This document shows positions 56,773-64,000 of a stretch of 64,000 nt of DNA, piece by piece; the stretch's first letter is position 1, and each line of letters opens with the position of its first letter. The DNA is from Arthrobacter sp. M2012083. Lineage in GTDB: Bacteria > Actinomycetota > Actinomycetes > Actinomycetales > Micrococcaceae. The DNA lies in contig NZ_AKKK01000029.1 in assembly GCF_000281065.1 (NCBI RefSeq), forward strand, positions 41,996-105,995. The letters run 5' to 3'. The translations under genes were made by a program, and so were the position numbers. The notes below the pieces were generated by a model. That model had not been told where the DNA came from and ran no database searches. It worked only from the letters and a program-made list of their open reading frames with translations.

Positions 56773-57708
56773 GTGGGAAGGGTGGACGGACAATCACTAC
56801 CAGCAGCCCTTCAAGATGCAGTCGATGGCTTTCGGCGGTATTTGGAGGGCGAACGTGCCAGGTCTGCGCACACAGTCCGTGCCTACCTTGCCGATGTGGA
56901 GAGTCTCCTTGGCTTTGCCGTGCAGGAAGGAATCCAGGAACTAGGACAATTGGAGTTGGGCTCCCTGCGTCGCTGGCTCGGCGCGCAGAGTGAGGCCGGC
57001 ATGGCCCGGGCCACCTTGGCACGCCGAGCCGCAACCGCCAGGTCGTTCACAGGCTGGGCGCTCCGGGAGGAACTTATCAGGACGGACCCCGCGGTCCGTC
57101 TGCAGGCACCCAAGCGGGACAAGTCCTTGCCCGGAGTCCTTCAGCAACAGCAGGTCTCCCGGATGGTGGATGACCTGAACACTGCAGCCGCCGACGGGGG
57201 CGCCATGGCTTTGCGCAACAGGGCCATGGTGGAACTCTTGTATGCGACGGGGGTCCGCGTCGGGGAACTAGCGGGGCTCGATATGGATGACCTTGATCCT
57301 GATCGTCGTACCCTCCGCGTGCTGGGTAAGGGCAACAAGGAACGCACTGTTCCCTTCGGCGTACCCGCGGCCGTGGCCGTGGACGATTGGCTTAGACGGG
57401 GCCGTCCGGCTGTGGTAACAGCCACGAGCGGACCCGCCTTGTTCCTGGGCGTGCGTGGCAACCGCGTTGATCCCCGCCAAATCCGAGCAGTGGTCAGCGA
57501 ACTGCTGCAGGCGCTGGGAGACACCTCCGCCACAGGGCCGCACGCGCTCAGGCACAGCGCGGCCACCCATCTGCTGGATGGCGGAGCAGACCTGCGGGCT
57601 GTGCAGGAAATTCTTGGTCACAGCAGCCTGGCAACCACTCAAATCTATACCCACGTATCCGTGGACAGGCTCCGGAAGAGCTACCAACAAGCGCACCCGA
57701 GGGCGTGA
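56773..57708 (+). CDS. xerC: Tyrosine recombinase XerC
   Basis: A site-specific recombinase that with XerD resolves chromosome dimers at dif. The catalytic residues are readable: Arg in ATGVRVGELAGL, Lys in GKGNKERTVP, His-x-x-Arg in HALRHSAATHLL, His in LGHSSLATTQ and Tyr in IYTHVS. The N-terminal SAM-like domain starts FRRYLEGERARSAHTVRAYLADV. The start is uncertain: GTG 56773, 56782 or 56761 all fit, and the frame is open to GTG 56692, which would overlap dprA. About 311 residues with this choice. Confidence 0.9.
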   Translation: MGRVDGQSLPAALQDAVDGFRRYLEGERARSAHTVRAYLADVESLLGFAVQEGIQELGQLELGSLRRWLGAQSEAGMARATLARRAATARSFTGWALREELIRTDPAVRLQAPKRDKSLPGVLQQQQVSRMVDDLNTAAADGGAMALRNRAMVELLYATGVRVGELAGLDMDDLDPDRRTLRVLGKGNKERTVPFGVPAAVAVDDWLRRGRPAVVTATSGPALFLGVRGNRVDPRQIRAVVSELLQALGDTSATGPHALRHSAATHLLDGGADLRAVQEILGHSSLATTQIYTHVSVDRLRKSYQQAHPRA

Positions 57709-57943
57709 GCATGACCTCTCGAGTACCGCACTGGCGGAAACGGGCAGCGTACGGCAAAATGAAAGCACCACGGGGAAACCTTCAATTCACGGTTGAGGGT
57801 TAGATCTGTGTCAATATCGTCTGTAGTACTAAAACTGAATAGCCTGTCAGGGCCCGCATGAGCTTCATGGCATCCGGCAGCAACAGCAAAACATCCAGGC
57901 AGAGGTCGTTGGGGAAGACGTACCTACAGCTATGGAGGATGGA

Positions 57944-58447
57944 ATGTCTGTTGCAACAACCCGCGGTGTCTTGTTCGTGCACTCGGCCCCGACGGCGCTT
58001 TGCCCGCACGTTGAATGGGCCATCGGATCGGTCGTGGATAAGCGAACCGATCTTGAGTGGACCCCTCAACCAGCCGCGCCGGGAATGTTCCGGGCTGAGT
58101 TGTCGTGGACCGGGACGCCCGGTACCGGAGCGCAATTGGCATCGGCCCTGAGGGGTTGGGCCCACTTGCGCTACGAGGTGACCGAGGAACCCAGCCAAGG
58201 GGTGGATGGAGCGCGTTGGTCGCACACCCCTGAGCTGGGTATTTTCCATGCCGTCACCGATGTGCACGGCAACATCATGGTGACCGAAGACCGCATCCGC
58301 TACGCCTATGAGTCCGGCGCAGGGGATCCCTCGGCGGTCTACCATGAGCTCTCACTAGCTCTCGGTGAAGCGTGGGATGAGGAACTCGAGCCCTTCCGCC
58401 ATGCAGCTGAAGGTGCTCCCGTGCGCTGGTTGCACCAGGTCGGCTAG
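57944..58447 (+). CDS. DUF3145 family protein
   Basis: A 167-residue protein with MSVATTRGVLFVHSAPTALCPHVEWA, matching the actinobacterial DUF3145 family; WTPQPAAPGMFRAELSW and HAVTDVHGNIMVTEDRIRYA are other conserved parts. The function is unknown. ATG 57944 is chosen because GGAGG sits at a 5-base spacing. It has its own 235-base upstream gap and a strong terminator, so it appears monocistronic, and converges on fabF. Confidence 0.9.
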   Translation: MSVATTRGVLFVHSAPTALCPHVEWAIGSVVDKRTDLEWTPQPAAPGMFRAELSWTGTPGTGAQLASALRGWAHLRYEVTEEPSQGVDGARWSHTPELGIFHAVTDVHGNIMVTEDRIRYAYESGAGDPSAVYHELSLALGEAWDEELEPFRHAAEGAPVRWLHQVG

Positions 58448-58493
58448 CTGTAGTCCACTTAACGGCTCAGATTCAAAAGCGTCTCCCATAGCA

Positions 58494-58531
58494 ATGAGAA
58501 GGGCCCCACCTGCTGGTGGGGCCCTTCTCAT
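58494..58531. terminator. Bidirectional terminator between DUF3145 gene and fabF
   Basis: A perfect 17-bp stem pairs 58494-58510 with 58515-58531 around TGCT. It lies between convergent genes and probably ends transcription from both sides. Confidence 0.8.
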
Positions 58532-58561
58532 GTCCCTTGAACGGGGCGGTATAAAGCGGAC

Positions 58562-59797
58562 TTAGACGTTCCGGACGGCGATGACGGCATTGTGACCGCC
58601 GAAGCCGAAGGAGTTGCTCAGCGCCACGATGTCGCCACTGGGCAAGTCACGGGCGGACGTCACAACATCGAGGGGGATCTCGGGATCCTGGTTTTCGAGG
58701 TTGATGGTGACTGGTGCTTTGCGCTCGTAGACGGCCAGGACGGTCAGTACAGCCTCCACGGCCCCTGAGGCACCCAGGAGGTGGCCCATTTGCGACTTCG
58801 TGGCGGAGACCGCCACATTGTCTACGTGGGTCCCCAGGGCGGCGCGCAGAGCCGTGTACTCGGGCTTATCGCCTACAGGAGTCGAGGTGGCGTGCGCGTT
58901 GACGTGGACCACGTCCTCCGCCTGGATCCGCCCATCGAACATGGCAGCCTTCAGTGCACGGGTGGCGCCCAGGCCCTCCGGGTCCGGCGCTGTGATGTGG
59001 TAAGCGTCCGCCGTCACAGACGTTCCGGCGAGCTCGGCGTAAATCCGCGCACCACGGGCGATGGCGTGCTCTTCGGCTTCCAGTACCAGTGCACCGGCAC
59101 CTTCACCCATAACGAACCCGTCGCGATCGATGTCGTACGGGCGCGAGGCACGCTCCGGCTCGTCATTGCGGCGGGACAGGGCCTGCATGGAGGAGAAGGC
59201 GGCCAACGGCATCGGGTGGATTGCAGCTTCAGCGCCACCGCACACTACAACGTCCGCCTTGCCGGAGCGGATCAGCTCCAAGCCGAGGTGGAGGGCTTCG
59301 GTTCCGGACGCACAAGCCGAAACGGGAGTGTGCGCTCCGGCGCGGGCGCCGAGGTCGAGGCTCACGGCCGCTGCAACGCCATTGGGCATGAGCATGGGGA
59401 CGGTCATTGGCAGGACCCTGCGGGGGCCCTTGTCCCTGAGCGTGTCCCAGGCGTCAAGGAGCGTCCAGACTCCGCCGATGCCTGTGGCGAATGCCACGGC
59501 GAGCCGGTCGTGGTCGATTTCTTCAATCCCGGCGTCGGACCAAGCCTCACGGGCTGCGATGACACCAAACTGCGTGGAGGGGTCCATGCGCTTTGCCTCA
59601 ACGCGGCTCAGGACCTCAAGTGCCGGCGTCGAGCACCGGGCAGCAAAGTGGACGGGGAGGTCGTACTTGGCCACCCACTCGTCACCGAGCGTACGGGCGC
59701 CGGAGACCCCTTTCAGCGCGTTCTGCCACATTGTGGGTACGTCGCCGCCGATGGGAGTGGTGGCCCCCAGACCGGTTATGACTACTTTGCGTGCCAT
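58562..59797 (-). CDS. fabF: 3-oxoacyl-[acyl-carrier-protein] synthase II
   Basis: Elongates acyl-ACP with malonyl-ACP. The 411-residue thiolase-fold enzyme has the active Cys in SACASGTEALH, the His in NAHATSTPVGD, and the second His in SNSFGFGGHNA. It starts MARKVVITGLGATTPIGG. It is last in the minus-strand order fabD-fabH-acpP-fabF. A 12-bp stem in the 131-base gap after acpP may lower its expression relative to acpP. Confidence 0.95.
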   Translation of the reverse strand: MARKVVITGLGATTPIGGDVPTMWQNALKGVSGARTLGDEWVAKYDLPVHFAARCSTPALEVLSRVEAKRMDPSTQFGVIAAREAWSDAGIEEIDHDRLAVAFATGIGGVWTLLDAWDTLRDKGPRRVLPMTVPMLMPNGVAAAVSLDLGARAGAHTPVSACASGTEALHLGLELIRSGKADVVVCGGAEAAIHPMPLAAFSSMQALSRRNDEPERASRPYDIDRDGFVMGEGAGALVLEAEEHAIARGARIYAELAGTSVTADAYHITAPDPEGLGATRALKAAMFDGRIQAEDVVHVNAHATSTPVGDKPEYTALRAALGTHVDNVAVSATKSQMGHLLGASGAVEAVLTVLAVYERKAPVTINLENQDPEIPLDVVTSARDLPSGDIVALSNSFGFGGHNAVIAVRNV

Positions 59798-59876
59798 GCG
59801 ATCACTCTCTGTCGGATAGCCGTCCCGCAAGCGCGGTTCACAGGGGGAGGCAAGAAAATCTATGGGTGTTACTGCG

Positions 59877-59918
59877 GCTGTGCCGGGCGCAAGGATAGGA
59901 TTCCTGGCCCGGCACAGC
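59877..59918 (-). terminator. Stem-loop between acpP and fabF
   Basis: GCTGTGCCGGGC (59877-59888) pairs perfectly with GCCCGGCACAGC (59907-59918). No T-run follows on the minus strand. It may be a processing or partial-termination element that makes acpP mRNA more abundant than fabF. Confidence 0.55.
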
Positions 59919-59929
59919 TGGTGTCAGGA

Positions 59930-60175
59930 CTAGGCCTGTGCGTTGGCGATGAAGCTGACGGCGTCGCCGACGGTCTTGAGGTTCTTGACCTCTTCGTCCG
60001 GGATGCGAACGCCGAACTTCTCTTCAGCGTTGACGACGATGGTCATCATCGAGATGGAGTCGATGTCCAGGTCCTCGGTGAAGGACTTGTCCAGCTCGAC
60101 TGCTTCGGTTGCAAGGCCTGTTTCTTCGTTGACGATTTCAGCCAGGCCGGCCAGGATCTCTTCGTTGCTAGCCAT
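59930..60175 (-). CDS. acpP: Acyl carrier protein
   Basis: The 81-residue acidic carrier of fatty-acid synthesis. The phosphopantetheine site is the Ser in DLDIDSISMMTIV; the four-helix pattern and acidic charge are typical. AAAGGAGCC lies upstream of the ATG. It is placed 117 bases after fabH and 131 bases before fabF, both longer than other gaps in the cluster, consistent with separate control of its level. Confidence 0.97.
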   Translation of the reverse strand: MASNEEILAGLAEIVNEETGLATEAVELDKSFTEDLDIDSISMMTIVVNAEEKFGVRIPDEEVKNLKTVGDAVSFIANAQA

Positions 60176-60292
60176 TTTTGGCTCCTTTTCTTGTTGTACC
60201 GGCTACCGCCGGAAAGGGGGCAAACCGCGGGTTGCGGCTTGGGTTTGTAAGTCGTATTCAGTTGGCTGGTGGTAGCCGGGACGAGTCCCGGT

Positions 60293-61354
60293 CTACGGCA
60301 GAACCACTACTTGGGCGCCAAAGACGAGTCCGGCACCGAAACCGATCTGCAGTGCCAGGCCGCCGCTAAGCTCAGGGTTCTCCTGAAGCAAGCGGTGCGT
60401 TGCCAAGGGGATGGATGCCGCCGACGTGTTTCCCGCCTGGGCGATGTCGCGGCCGATGACAACGGATTCGGGAAGCTTGAGCTTCTTCACCATCTCGTCG
60501 ATGATGCGCATGTTCGCCTGGTGGGGAACGAAGGCAGCGAGATCGCTGGCTTCGATGCCTGCGGCATCCAGGGCCTGCTGGGCAACCTTGGCCATTTCCC
60601 AGACTGCCCACCGGAACACCGTCTGGCCGTCCTGACGCAGGGTCGGCCAGACGTCCTGGGTGGCTGACAGAATGGCGGGGTCGTCGATTTCGTCGGAGTG
60701 GCGGGCGGATTCGCCCAGTTTCTTGACGTCCTCAAGCGAGTGGGTCATACCGATGGCGTCCCACTTGCTGCCGTCCGAGCCCCAGACCGAAGGACCGATG
60801 CCGGGGGTGTCCGACGGGCCGACCACCACAGCACCTGCGCCGTCACCGAGCAGGAAGGAGATGGTCCGTTCGTGGTTGTCGATGACGTCCGAGAGTTTCT
60901 CGGCACCAACGACGAGTACGTACTCGGCAGCGCCGGACCGGACAAGGGCATCGGCCTGGGCCACGCCGTAGCAGTATCCGGCGCAGGCGGCCGAGATGTC
61001 GAAGGCGGGTGCCGGCGTCGCGCCCAAACGGTCGGTGAGCGCAGCGGCAGCCGACGGCGTCGCGTAGGGGTGTGTCACGGTGGACACGATGACGGCTCCC
61101 AGTTGGGACGCTTCAATTCCCGCCTGCTTGATTGCCTCACGAGCAGCGCCTTCGGCCATATCGATCACGCTGACATCCGCGGCTGCACGATGACGGGTGA
61201 TGATGCCGGTGCGCTGGCGGATCCACTCGTCCGAGGAGTCGATCCACTGGCAGACGTCGTCGTTGGTGACGATGACGTCCGGTCGGTAGGCGCCGATGCC
61301 CAGGATGCGTGCGTTCTCGTTGACAGCAGCCTTGTTGAGTACTGGAGTGCTCAT
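60293..61354 (-). CDS. fabH: 3-oxoacyl-[acyl-carrier-protein] synthase III
   Basis: Starts fatty-acid chains by condensing acyl-CoA with malonyl-ACP. The 353-residue enzyme has the active Cys in ISAACAGYCYG, the His in FVPHQANMRIID, and Asn in AGNTSAASIP. RQRTGIITRH is the CoA-entry motif. It is somewhat longer than E. coli FabH, with an extra segment in the middle (GPSVWGSDGSKWDAIG). In Gram-positives that make branched fatty acids FabH prefers branched primers; that is expected, not shown. Its start overlaps the fabD stop (ATGA). Confidence 0.95.
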   Translation of the reverse strand: MSTPVLNKAAVNENARILGIGAYRPDVIVTNDDVCQWIDSSDEWIRQRTGIITRHRAAADVSVIDMAEGAAREAIKQAGIEASQLGAVIVSTVTHPYATPSAAAALTDRLGATPAPAFDISAACAGYCYGVAQADALVRSGAAEYVLVVGAEKLSDVIDNHERTISFLLGDGAGAVVVGPSDTPGIGPSVWGSDGSKWDAIGMTHSLEDVKKLGESARHSDEIDDPAILSATQDVWPTLRQDGQTVFRWAVWEMAKVAQQALDAAGIEASDLAAFVPHQANMRIIDEMVKKLKLPESVVIGRDIAQAGNTSAASIPLATHRLLQENPELSGGLALQIGFGAGLVFGAQVVVLP

Positions 61355-62280
61355 GCCTGCCCCTCCAATTCAGCAAAGAGTGCGAGAGCCGCGGAGAGAT
61401 CCTCCGGGGTTTTGACGGCGACCGTCTTCACGCCCGGCATGCCGCGCTTGGCGAGTCCGGCGAGCGTGCCTGCAGGGGCAAGTTCGATCACACCGGTGAC
61501 GCCGCGCTCAACGAGCGTTTCCATGCACCGATCCCAGCGGACAGGGCGTGAGACCTGGGCGATCAGGCTTTCGACGGCGGCAGGCCCTGCCGTTACTTCC
61601 TTGCCGTCGTAGTTCGACAACAGCGGAACAGCCGGGTTTTGGGGTGACAGGGACGGCTTGAGGGCCTCAAGGGCGCTGACCGCCGGTGCCATATGGGAAG
61701 TGTGGAAAGCGCCGGCCACCTTGAGGGGTATGACGCGTGCCTTCGCGGGCGGGTTTTCCGCCAAAGCCTTGAGCTGTTCGAACGTGCCCGCGGCTACGGT
61801 TTGTCCGGCTCCGTTGACATTGGCTGGAGTGGCGCCCGCGGCCTCAATGGCCGAGAGGACCTCAGCGGGGTCTCCGCCCACAACTGCGCTCATCCCCGTG
61901 GGCGTCACGGCAGCTGCCGCGGCCATGCTGTTGGCGCGCTCCCGAACGAAGGTCATGGCCTCGGACTCGGTAAGGACGCCCGCGAGGGCTGAGGCCGTGA
62001 TTTCGCCGACCGAGTGACCGGCCAGGATGACGGGAAGGGTGCTGAGTTCGACATCGAACAAGGACTTGGCAGCAACCAGGCCGGCGGCGACGATCAATGG
62101 CTGCGCTACGGCAGTGTCCTTGATGGTCTCTTCATCCGAGGTGGTTCCGTGGGCCTTGAGGTCAATGCCTGCGATTTCGCTCAGTGCGGCCAATTGGCCT
62201 TCGACGGAGGGGAGTTCCAGCCAAGGGGCCAAAAATCCGGGGGTCTGGGAGCCCTGTCCAGGGCAGACGATTGCAAGCAC
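61351..62280 (-). CDS. fabD: Malonyl-CoA:ACP transacylase
   Basis: Loads malonate from CoA onto ACP. The 309-residue protein begins VLAIVCPGQGSQTPGF at GTG 62280, the family N-terminus. The catalytic Ser is in LAGHSVGEITA and the His in GAFHTSHM; QTVAAG and VELAPAGTL complete the fold. The open frame to 62313 adds an unrelated MDHVAIWKAGY. It is the first structural gene after the regulator and overlaps fabH by 4 bases. Confidence 0.95.
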   Translation of the reverse strand: MLAIVCPGQGSQTPGFLAPWLELPSVEGQLAALSEIAGIDLKAHGTTSDEETIKDTAVAQPLIVAAGLVAAKSLFDVELSTLPVILAGHSVGEITASALAGVLTESEAMTFVRERANSMAAAAAVTPTGMSAVVGGDPAEVLSAIEAAGATPANVNGAGQTVAAGTFEQLKALAENPPAKARVIPLKVAGAFHTSHMAPAVSALEALKPSLSPQNPAVPLLSNYDGKEVTAGPAAVESLIAQVSRPVRWDRCMETLVERGVTGVIELAPAGTLAGLAKRGMPGVKTVAVKTPEDLSAALALFAELEGQA

Positions 62281-62314
62281 GTATCCAGCTTTCCAAATTG
62301 CCACGTGATCCACT

Positions 62315-62364
62315 GGTGTTTTGGTACACCAAGCTCACTGGGTCAGTTTGTAGGAAGTCTACAA
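62315..62364 (-). promoter_or_regulatory. Palindromes in the fasR-fabD gap
   Basis: TTGTAG (62348-62353) pairs with CTACAA (62359-62364) across 5 bases, and GGTGT (62315-62319) pairs with ACACC (62326-62330) across 6. Both lie between the regulator gene and fabD in the likely promoter. In S. coelicolor, FasR binds upstream of fabD, so one of these is the best candidate site here. Confidence 0.45.
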
Positions 62365-62368
62365 CGGT

Positions 62369-63613
62369 TCAGTTCTGGGAACGTGACGCGTGACGTTCGG
62401 CAGCGGCTTTTGGTTGGGCTGAAAGGCGGCCCACCACCAACGCCGTTTGCAGCACAAACGCCTCCCTGGGGAGGAGCGGATCCCAGCCTGTCACATCGCA
62501 GACACGCTTCAAACGGTAGCGCACGGTGTTGGCATGGACGAAGAGTTCGCGCGCCGTGGCTTCCAGTGAGTGGCCGAGCTCCAAGTACGTGCCCAGGGTC
62601 TCCACAAGCCCGTTTGAGGCCGCGAGCAGGGGCCTGTAAATGTTCTTGATCAGTGACCTTCGTGCGGCGTCATCACCTGAAACGACACGCTCGGGGAGGA
62701 GGTCGTCTGCAGCAACAGGCCGTGGCGCGGAAGGCCATGCACGGGCTGCGGTCAGCCCTGCGAACGCCGCCTGGGCGGAACTGCTCGCCTCAAGCAAGGA
62801 GCCTGCTTCCGGGCCGTAAACCACAGCCCCCGGTGCAAAGAGCTCACTGAGCTTGACATAGGCTGTGTCGCGGTCCTGCACCCCGCCAAGGATCAAAATG
62901 AGCCGATCGCCCTGGATTCCCACGAGTGCATCCTCGGCGAAGCGCCCGGCGGTACGGCGAAGTTCGCTGACATAGCTGGCGCTAGGCTCCGACGGCGAAT
63001 TTCCGACCATTACGGTGAATCGCTCCTGCGCTTTCCAGCCAAGGGCTGCGATCCTGGACCTTAACGCATCGGTGTTCTCGCCTCGTAGAATCGCGTCAAC
63101 GATCAACGCTTCCAGGCGTGTATCCCAGGAGCCGCGGGATTCCGCAGCCCGCGCATAAACATCTGCGGCTGCGAAAGCCACCTCCCTCGAATAGCGCAGT
63201 ACGGCCTCCCGGAGCGACGGCTGGTCCGATTCCGGGGCGATCACAGGAACCTGGTCCTCCACGACTTCCACCACGATGCGGATCAGTTGCAGGGCCTTTT
63301 GCAGGCTAATGGAACGAGTCAGTTCCGTGGGCGCGTTGCCAAAGACGTCCGTGAGGATCCACGACGGCGAACTGGGCCGTTCGTACCACGTCACGAAGGC
63401 GGCGATGCCGTTCTGGGCCACCAGGCCCAACGCCGAGCGTTCATCGGAGCTCAGGCGGCCATACCAAGGCAGTGATTTCTCGAGCTGCCTCATGGTGCTG
63501 GTGGACAGCTGGCCCACGTTGGCGCGGAGTTGCCGCAGGGTTTCAGCCTTTTCGGGTGACAATGCCTGGGGCGCTGCCTTGCGCTTGGTGGTGGTTTTGC
63601 TTGGCTCTGCCAT
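62369..63613 (-). CDS. fasR: PucR-type transcriptional activator (FasR-like)
   Basis: A 414-residue protein with a C-terminal PucR-type helix-turn-helix (LGHSLEATARELFVHANTVRYRLKRV, near residues 355-380) and a middle GGDEF-like/CdaR domain. It is adjacent to and upstream of fabD in the same direction. In Streptomyces coelicolor the regulator in this position, FasR, activates the fab operon. The name is given by that synteny. The start at 63613 (MAEPSKTTTKRKAAPQ) is basic and not strongly supported by a ribosome-binding site. It is expected to adjust fatty-acid synthesis. Confidence 0.85.
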   Translation of the reverse strand: MAEPSKTTTKRKAAPQALSPEKAETLRQLRANVGQLSTSTMRQLEKSLPWYGRLSSDERSALGLVAQNGIAAFVTWYERPSSPSWILTDVFGNAPTELTRSISLQKALQLIRIVVEVVEDQVPVIAPESDQPSLREAVLRYSREVAFAAADVYARAAESRGSWDTRLEALIVDAILRGENTDALRSRIAALGWKAQERFTVMVGNSPSEPSASYVSELRRTAGRFAEDALVGIQGDRLILILGGVQDRDTAYVKLSELFAPGAVVYGPEAGSLLEASSSAQAAFAGLTAARAWPSAPRPVAADDLLPERVVSGDDAARRSLIKNIYRPLLAASNGLVETLGTYLELGHSLEATARELFVHANTVRYRLKRVCDVTGWDPLLPREAFVLQTALVVGRLSAQPKAAAERHASRSQN

Positions 63614-63721
63614 GGAACGAGCATACGGCCCATCACGGGCAAGCTCCATTTGTGAGAAGGCTACAACTCATGTTGTTGCTGGTCACGTCCCCGCCACATA
63701 TGTCCCAACCCGCTTAACGCC

Positions 63722-63759
63722 CGACGGCGGCCCCCACCTTCCGGTGAAAGCCGCCGTCG
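63722..63759 (-). terminator. Hairpin between aceE and fasR
   Basis: CGACGGCGGC (63722-63731) pairs with GCCGCCGTCG (63750-63759), with a small inner stem. It lies 46 bases downstream of the aceE stop on the minus strand and may end that transcript; no T-run is clear. Confidence 0.5.
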
Positions 63760-63805
63760 CGGATGTTGCTGTTAGTGCTTTTGCCGCAGGTTACCCGCCG
63801 AACAG

Positions 63806-64000
63806 TTAGGCGTCGCCGCCTGCTCCGCCGGTGGTGCCGGCGTTGACGTCCAGAAGCCGGTACTTTTCGATCGCCTTTTCCAGCGCGCCTGCTTCAACCT
63901 CTCCCTTGGCGGCAAGGAGTTGGAGGGTTTTGGCGACGATGGAGTGGGTGTCGTTTTTGAAGTAGCGGCGTGCGGCTTGGCGGGTGTCGGAGAAGCCGAA
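63806..64000 (-). CDS. aceE: Pyruvate dehydrogenase E1 component, C-terminal end (partial)
   Basis: The last 64 residues of a protein entering from the right edge: GFSDTRQAARRYFKNDTHSIVAKTLQL (given as a span at the start of the fragment) and EKAIEKYRLLDVNA, which match the C-terminus of homodimeric AceE. The enzyme decarboxylates pyruvate in the complex that makes acetyl-CoA, precursor for the fab cluster beside it. The tail GTTGGAGGDA is flexible. Only the 3' end is in the window. Confidence 0.85.
   Translation of the reverse strand, partial: FGFSDTRQAARRYFKNDTHSIVAKTLQLLAAKGEVEAGALEKAIEKYRLLDVNAGTTGGAGGDA

Noticed and set aside
58781..60250. 489-codon plus-strand frame over fabF and acpP
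   Set aside because: Crosses two well-supported opposite-strand genes and their gap; no protein family features.

Overview
The window looks like a chromosomal core segment of a high-GC Gram-positive bacterium, most likely Arthrobacter/Paenarthrobacter or a close Micrococcaceae relative. This is inferred from GC-rich codon use, frequent GTG/TTG starts, actinobacterial marker families (DUF3515, DUF2469, DUF3145, an NdgR-type IclR regulator, a PucR-type regulator beside the fab genes) and gene order. No phage, insertion sequence or CRISPR array was seen. Assignments come from reading motifs and gene order; no database search was run.

Layout. 1-200: tRNA-Glu(CTC) with a terminator. 246-3643: an operon of two dynamin-like GTPases. 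3671-7118: divergent ndgR(IclR)-DUF1697 and leuCD around a palindrome-rich intergenic region. 7330-11625: murA-plsC-gpsA-ddl (wall precursor and phospholipid synthesis). 11630-17269: DUF3515 lipoprotein, thiL, a DAK2-domain protein, recG and rsmD. 17282-19338 (minus strand): an aminotransferase and a spermidine-synthase-like gene that appears to start at CTG. 19374-22532: coaD, yceD, rpmF, rnc, mutM. 22713-30725: an accessory block between mutM and smc, made of a three-gene envelope/transport operon and a 1638-residue secreted multidomain protein. 31074-42257: smc, ftsY, an MFS exporter, amtB-glnB, zwf and ffh. 42322-47640: an alpha/beta-hydrolase-fold protein, thiC under a TPP riboswitch, an amidohydrolase, a CatE-like VOC protein and an unknown gene. 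47877-53473: rpsP-khpA-rimM-trmD-rplS-lepB-lepB-rnhB-DUF2469. 53597-57708: yraN-comM-dprA-xerC. 57944-64000: DUF3145, then on the minus strand the fatty-acid synthesis cluster fabD-fabH-acpP-fabF with its fasR-like regulator, and the 3' end of aceE.

How the genes work together. SMC, FtsY and Ffh cover chromosome organisation and SRP-dependent secretion, and the two LepB peptidases process exported proteins. The rpsP-rplS block handles ribosome and tRNA maturation. YraN-ComM-DprA-XerC form a DNA-processing/natural-transformation-type cluster. AmtB-GlnB is the ammonium uptake and sensing pair, lacking the adjacent glnD often seen in actinomycetes. The fab cluster ends next to aceE, which makes its acetyl-CoA precursor.

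The most unusual sequence-level observations are two probable non-canonical start codons (CTG at 18076, minus strand, in a CTGA overlap; ATT at 20017, overlapping the stop of a 7-codon leader ORF), an intrinsic-terminator-like hairpin inside the first codons of a signal peptidase gene (50738-50775), overlapping palindromes between ndgR and leuC, and an alpha/beta hydrolase with Glu at the nucleophile position. I did not find a convincing entirely new multi-gene system; the paired GTPases and the accessory block are the nearest candidates.
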